Part shown: positions 5,415 through 8,917 of the stretch, piece by piece
How positions within the stretch are numbered: the first letter of the stretch is position 1
Layout of the letters: each line of letters starts with the position of its first letter
Assembly (NCBI GenBank): GCA_903825095.1
Contig: CAIJZF010000175.1
Location: 1 to 8,917, forward strand
Reading direction: 5' to 3'
From: an uncultured Bacteroidota bacterium
Lineage (GTDB): Bacteria > Bacteroidota > Bacteroidia > Chitinophagales > Chitinophagaceae
Length of the DNA: 8,917 nt
The notes under the pieces: model-generated
Told to the model about the DNA's origin: nothing
What the model saw: the letters and a program-made list of their open reading frames with translations, nothing else
Databases searched by the model: none
Position numbers and translations under genes: made by a program

Positions 5415-6905
5415 CTACTGTTTTAGACAGCGTTGAATACCCGACTTTGCTTTCTGGTCTAAGGAATTTTTGAAAGCGTGGTTTTTCATAGCAATACAGC
5501 TATTAAAATACTCAATGGCTTTAGAAAATAAGCCCTTCTGCTCATAAATTAAGCCTATTTGAAGTGCGGCACGGGCTGCAAAATATTCAGTCAGGTTTTC
5601 TCCTTTTTCAATAGCCGACTTATAAAAGCGAATTGCATTTTCGTCGTCCTTCATTAAATCGTAAATGCGCCCTAAACGATAGGCGAATTCAGTCTTGTCG
5701 GCATCTGTTGTGAAGTCGTTGCTGGTTTTTCCTGCAAGAACAGCAAGTGCTTGTGATTGATAACCACCATCACTCAAAAGTCTTGCTTTTAATAAAACAG
5801 GATGTGGCCAGCTGCCTTTTTTGGCATTTTGAAAAGCGAGTTTATCGGCATCGGTAATTTGATTGCCTTGAGACAAAACATTATTTCTGTAAGTTGCTGC
5901 TTTTTTCATGTCGCCCTGTATGTAGGCAATCCAGCTTAATCTTTCATAAGCATCTTTTACATAAAAGTTGCCTTTGAATGTAGAGACGAATTCCATGAAG
6001 GCTTTTTGTGCTTTCTCTAATTTTAATTCATTAATATAGGCGTAACCAATTTCATATTGCCAGAAAGGAAGGGGCAAATACGCATCCGAGATTTCCATTT
6101 CTTGTACAATGCTTAAGGCTTTGCTAGACTGCTGATGGTTTAAATATAAATTCACCGCCATATATGCTTGGTACTGATTCTTTTTAAAATTATATGGAGT
6201 CGATTCTAAAAAAGCAAAGGTCTTTTCTTGATTGCCTTCAAAATTCATGAGTAAATAAGGGTAAACAAATAAGGCTTCATTGCGGGCTCTTGCACTGTAT
6301 TCATCTTTACTATTAATATACTTAAGTACTAAGGCATTGCCCTCGGTAATTTTACCAGACATGCCTAAAACATTGGCCATCCACTGATAGGCTTTTGGAA
6401 CAGTACCAATAATAGTAGTCATTAGTCCATAGTAAACATCTCCTTGGGTGAATTTGGGAAAGGCTTTTTTATTGTCTTTAAATGTTAGATAGGCTTTTCT
6501 AAATTCTAAAGCTGCATCTAGGTTTTTATCAAATCGAATTGCCACCAATGATTTATGTAAATGCGTAACACCTAAACAGTATAAATAATAAGGAGATTGC
6601 TTAGGTCCCGATTCAAAAACTTCTAAACGCTTTTCAAATGCTGGAAATAGTTTTTCGTATTCGCTTTTATTTTCATTAAAAAATAATTGATAAAAATCGG
6701 CGTAGCTTTCAAGTAAAGGGTTGATTAAATTAGTAGGGCTATTTTTTTTCTCTAGCTCTAACCATTTTCTAGCTTCTGGGATTCTTAGAGAAGTAATGGC
6801 ATCATAAATTTGTTGAGACTTGTCGTTCCAATTATATTGATATTGTGCAGATAGGTTTCCGCCCAGTCCCAAAAATAAAATTGTAAGCAAACACCATTTT
6901 CTCAT
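5415..6905 (-). CDS. Secreted or periplasmic tetratricopeptide-repeat protein, function unknown
   Basis: The 496-residue product begins with a clear Sec signal peptide: basic MRK, a hydrophobic core (residues 4-16) and a likely cleavage after A20 (NLSA-Q). It is therefore exported, probably to the periplasm. C5 is not in a lipobox. The mature protein is helical and rich in Tyr, Phe and Ala at TPR spacing. The clearest repeats are near the C-terminus: about 408-437 (AYRLGRIYDLMKDDENAIRFYKSAI) and 443-475 (ALQIGLIYEQKGLFSKAIEYFNSCI). Degenerate TPR-like helices occur at about 270-340. No enzymatic domain is visible, and a scaffold role is the usual inference for such proteins. The start at 6905 is fixed by the signal peptide. 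The preceding terminator ends only 5 bases before the ATG, leaving little space for a promoter. It precedes recN by 58 bp, which may be cotranscription rather than functional linkage. I do not recognise a named family. Confidence 0.85.
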   Translation of the reverse strand: MRKWCLLTILFLGLGGNLSAQYQYNWNDKSQQIYDAITSLRIPEARKWLELEKKNSPTNLINPLLESYADFYQLFFNENKSEYEKLFPAFEKRLEVFESGPKQSPYYLYCLGVTHLHKSLVAIRFDKNLDAALEFRKAYLTFKDNKKAFPKFTQGDVYYGLMTTIIGTVPKAYQWMANVLGMSGKITEGNALVLKYINSKDEYSARARNEALFVYPYLLMNFEGNQEKTFAFLESTPYNFKKNQYQAYMAVNLYLNHQQSSKALSIVQEMEISDAYLPLPFWQYEIGYAYINELKLEKAQKAFMEFVSTFKGNFYVKDAYERLSWIAYIQGDMKKAATYRNNVLSQGNQITDADKLAFQNAKKGSWPHPVLLKARLLSDGGYQSQALAVLAGKTSNDFTTDADKTEFAYRLGRIYDLMKDDENAIRFYKSAIEKGENLTEYFAARAALQIGLIYEQKGLFSKAIEYFNSCIAMKNHAFKNSLDQKAKSGIQRCLKQ

Positions 6906-6910
6906 AGGGT

Positions 6911-6947
6911 AAAAATAAAGAAAGGGTAGCTGTTAGGCCACCCTTTC
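6911..6947 (-). terminator. Intrinsic terminator after the zinc-ribbon gene
   Basis: On the minus strand an 11-bp stem (GAAAGGGTGGC against GCTACCCTTTC, one G-U pair) closes a 6-nt loop and is followed by TTTATTTTT. The same position on the plus strand is an A-C mismatch, so the structure favours minus-strand RNA. It lies 28 bp past the zinc-ribbon stop codon and its U-tract ends 5 bases before the TPR gene's ATG. Confidence 0.85.
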
Positions 6948-6975
6948 GTGTATATTTTTTAAAACTATTTTAGTT

Positions 6976-7731
6976 CTATTTCTTTTTAGACTCTTTCGTT
7001 ACATCTTCCTCTACTAAAATACGACCGCAGTTTTCACAAACGATAATTTTTTTGTGAAGGCGAATCTCACTTTGACGTTGAGGAGGGATAGAGTTAAAGC
7101 AACCACCACAAGCGTCTCTTTCAACAGTTACCACGGCTAGGCCATTGTGGTAGCTATTTCTGATACGGTCGTAGCTGTAAAGTAAACGCTCGTCAATATG
7201 AGCACGCGCATCTTCAGAATTCTTTCTTAATTCTTTCTCTTCAATTTCAGTATCTGCAATAATTTTCTCTAATTCGCTTTTCTTATGTGTTAAAACACCG
7301 TCTTTCACAGCAATTGTTTTCTTAGCAGCGTCCAAAACCTTAATTTTCTCTGCTAATTCTTCATTTGCATCACGAATATGTTTTTCGCCTAATTTAATCT
7401 CTAGGCCTTGCATTTCTAATTCTTTGTTAATGGCTTCAAACTCACGATTGTTTTTAACGTTCTCGCTTTGTTTCTCGTATTTAGCAATTAATTCTTCGCT
7501 TACTTTTATTGCTGCTTTCTTCTCATCAATAAATTCAGTGATACCATTAATCTCTTCTTCAATTCTTGTTTGTCTATTTTGCAAACCTTGAACTTCGTCT
7601 TCTAAATCTTTTACTTCCATAGGTAACTCACCACGAAGAATTTCAATTTCATCGATACTGCTATCTACTCTTTGAAGTTTATAAAGATTAACTAATTTTT
7701 CTTCAACCGAAAAGTCTTTGACTGATGCCAT
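6976..7731 (-). CDS. Coiled-coil protein with C-terminal C4-type zinc ribbon
   Basis: The 251-residue protein belongs to the bacterial family of a long antiparallel coiled-coil hairpin followed by a C4 zinc ribbon (older name DUF164; relatives include the Helicobacter HP0958/FlgZ type). Residues about 15-195 are almost continuous heptad-like sequence rich in Glu, Lys, Ile and Leu, with the conserved turn KNNREFEAINKELEMQ near the middle. The ribbon cysteines are C208 and C211 (CGGC) and C232 and C235 (CENC), joined by FNSIPPQRQSEIR. The tail is KESKKK. Proteins of this type are proposed to bind nucleic acid or partner proteins; no general role is established. ATG 7731 (MASVKDFSVEEKL) is taken as the start, giving a 38-bp gap after the nif3-like gene. 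An in-frame TTG at 7773 would add 14 unconserved residues and overlap that gene by 4 bp. It is probably cotranscribed with the nif3-like gene and ends at the 6911-6947 terminator. Confidence 0.9.
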   Translation of the reverse strand: MASVKDFSVEEKLVNLYKLQRVDSSIDEIEILRGELPMEVKDLEDEVQGLQNRQTRIEEEINGITEFIDEKKAAIKVSEELIAKYEKQSENVKNNREFEAINKELEMQGLEIKLGEKHIRDANEELAEKIKVLDAAKKTIAVKDGVLTHKKSELEKIIADTEIEEKELRKNSEDARAHIDERLLYSYDRIRNSYHNGLAVVTVERDACGGCFNSIPPQRQSEIRLHKKIIVCENCGRILVEEDVTKESKKK

Positions 7732-7769
7732 ATTTTCAAAATTTTTGGATGCTCTTAAATAAGTGAACC

Positions 7770-8573
7770 TCAATCTTTAAGGTAGTGCACAGGTTCTGTG
7801 TTTACCAAGGATTCGAGGACGGCAAAGGTAGGGAATTTAAGCTTTAAATTTGCAACAATTAGGGAAGCTACCCATTGTTCGCTCTGTCCATGGCCTATAT
7901 CCACCAGTAAAATCTGGCCATCGGCCTCAAAAAAGTCGTGGTATTTAAGGTCGCTGGTAATAAAACAGTCAATATTTTGAGCCTTGGCATCATTTATCAA
8001 AAAACTACCCGAACCCCCACATAAGGCAATGGTTTTCAAGGGCTTTTTTATAAAATGGGTATGTTTTAAGACAGCTAAATTCAGCTTTTCTTTGATCCAT
8101 TTCAAAAATTCTGCCTCGTCGGTTTCGAGAGGAAGCTCACCCACCAAACCGGATCCAATTTCTCCCCCTTTTTCGTCCTTAAACCCGGGTTTGGGTGTTA
8201 AAATTCTCCTATTTTCCAAATGAAGCCTATCTGCCAGGGTTTTATTGACCCCGTCGAGCAGGTTGTCCAAGTTGGTATGAATGGCATAAAGGGCAATATT
8301 ATTTTGAATGGCTTTGACCACCACTCTGGATACAAAATGATGACTATTAAATTGTTTCACCCCTTTAAAAACTATGGGATGATGACTTACAATTAAGTTG
8401 CAGCCTTTGGAAATAGCTTCGTCCACCACGGCCTCGGTGCAATCTAAAGAACAGAGTACGCCGGTGCAATTATGGTCGGGGTTGCCTACAATTAGGCCTG
8501 CATTGTCATAAGGTTCTTGCCAAGCAAGCGGTGCCCAATTTTCTAAGGCAGTTATAATATTACTTATTTGCAT
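7770..8573 (-). CDS. Nif3-like dinuclear metal-centre protein (YbgI family)
   Basis: This is a member of the Nif3/YbgI family, toroidal hexamers with a two-metal site in each subunit. Its molecular role is unsettled; 'GTP cyclohydrolase 1 type 2 homologue' is a common but weakly supported label. The likely metal ligands are present: H64-H65 in SHHPIVFKG, D103 in HTNLDNLLDGVN, and H228 with E232 in IGHGQSEQW. SDLKYHDF (about 207-214) adds the conserved active-site face. The start, MQISNIITALENWAP, is the standard N-terminus. At 267 residues it is the short form: relatives from Bacteroides and Flavobacterium, as I recall them, are about 365 residues with a PII/CutA-like insertion near residue 130, and here RILTPKPGF runs straight into KGGEIGSGLVGEL. 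It precedes the zinc-ribbon gene by 38 bp and is divergent from the photolyase gene. Confidence 0.93.
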   Translation of the reverse strand: MQISNIITALENWAPLAWQEPYDNAGLIVGNPDHNCTGVLCSLDCTEAVVDEAISKGCNLIVSHHPIVFKGVKQFNSHHFVSRVVVKAIQNNIALYAIHTNLDNLLDGVNKTLADRLHLENRRILTPKPGFKDEKGGEIGSGLVGELPLETDEAEFLKWIKEKLNLAVLKHTHFIKKPLKTIALCGGSGSFLINDAKAQNIDCFITSDLKYHDFFEADGQILLVDIGHGQSEQWVASLIVANLKLKFPTFAVLESLVNTEPVHYLKD

Positions 8574-8629
8574 GGCATAAAATTAAATATAAAAGCCAAC
8601 TATTTATGTTTTAAATTGTTAAACAAATT

Positions 8630-8917
8630 ATGAAAAAGGCAGTTTCAGTTTTTTGGTTTAGAAGAGATTTAAGATGGCAGGATAATGCAGGTTTATACTA
8701 TGCACTATATCAAGCCAAATTAGAGGGGCATCAGGTACTCCCCATATTTGTTTTCGATAAAACCATTTTAGCGCAGTCGGAAGACAAGGCCGATAGAAGG
8801 GTAGATTTTATTCATCAAACCCTTACGCGTTTACAAAATGAATTGGTTGAAAAAGGAAAATCGCTATGGGTAAATTACGGAACACCTATTGAAGTTTTTG
8901 AAAAATTATTTACTGAA
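8630..8917 (+). CDS. phrB: DNA photolyase/cryptochrome family protein (3' end missing)
   Basis: The first 96 residues of a deoxyribodipyrimidine photolyase-type flavoprotein are present; the gene runs off the window, so no stop is seen. Photolyases use blue light and a reduced FAD to split UV-induced pyrimidine dimers. The diagnostic N-terminus is MKKAVSVFWFRRDLRWQDNAGLYYAL (residues 1-26, with the FRRDLR.DN motif). A Rossmann-like alternation follows: VLPIFVFDKTIL (36-47), an amphipathic helix DRRVDFIHQTLTRLQNEL, and SLWVNYGTPIEVFEKL. This is the antenna-chromophore domain; the FAD-binding domain lies beyond the window. The ATG at 8630 follows a 56-bp divergent gap with no clear promoter pair. 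CPD photolyase is the first guess, but a cryptochrome or (6-4) photolyase cannot be separated on this fragment. Confidence 0.92.
   Translation, partial: MKKAVSVFWFRRDLRWQDNAGLYYALYQAKLEGHQVLPIFVFDKTILAQSEDKADRRVDFIHQTLTRLQNELVEKGKSLWVNYGTPIEVFEKLFTE

Noticed and set aside
7732..7773. TTG start for the zinc-ribbon protein overlapping the nif3-like gene by 4 bp
   Set aside because: It would add 14 residues not expected in the family; ATG 7731 gives the usual MASVKDFSVEEKL start. The overlap resembles translational coupling but uses a rare start codon.
8574..8629. Divergent promoters and the TTGTT-A-AACAA near-palindrome between nif3 and the photolyase gene
   Set aside because: TATGTTTT (+, 8605-8612) and TATATTTA (-) are one-mismatch -7 boxes without a TTG 19-21 nt upstream, and the 5-bp arms are expected by chance in AT-rich DNA.

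Overview
The window looks like an ordinary stretch of chromosome from a low-GC member of the Bacteroidota, probably Chitinophagales. The clues are the Bacteroidota-type FabI (N-terminus MAYNLLKGKRG), a small acidic DUF2795 protein of the type common in that phylum, the coiled-coil/C4 zinc-ribbon protein next to a Nif3 homologue, two promoter matches to the Bacteroidota consensus (TTTG, 19-21 nt, TAnnTTTG), and few Shine-Dalgarno sites. The order-level placement is an impression from protein similarity, not a computed result.

Layout. Positions 1-644 (+) hold the 3' part of a MacB-type ABC ATPase gene. Positions 738-1292 (+) encode a PduO-type cobalamin adenosyltransferase, which converges on lolD (1987-1319, -). 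lolD is divergent from the small DUF2795 gene (2107-2328, +), and both have good promoter matches in the shared 119-bp gap. The gap after the DUF2795 gene (2329-2515) carries two bidirectional terminators flanking a perfect 17-bp inverted repeat. Positions 8573-2516 are all on the minus strand, in transcription order: Nif3-like metal protein, coiled-coil zinc-ribbon protein, a strong strand-biased terminator, secreted TPR protein, recN, fabI and a SemiSWEET sugar transporter. A DNA photolyase gene begins at 8630 (+), divergent from nif3, and runs off the window.

How the genes relate. The content is mostly housekeeping: lipoprotein release (LolD), cofactor activation (adenosylcobalamin), fatty-acid elongation (FabI), DNA repair (RecN and the photolyase) and sugar transport (SemiSWEET). 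recN, fabI and the SemiSWEET gene lie close together and may share transcripts, but their products share no obvious pathway. Nif3 and the zinc-ribbon protein probably form a two-gene unit ending at the 6911-6947 terminator.

I found no mobile element, CRISPR array, RNA gene, toxin-antitoxin pair or defence system, and no convincing new multi-gene system. The points most worth checking are regulatory: the lolD promoter, which leaves almost no leader and has a 12-bp palindrome between its two boxes; the isolated 17-bp inverted repeat; and the terminator abutting the TPR gene's start codon. No gene-free stretch exceeds 300 bases.
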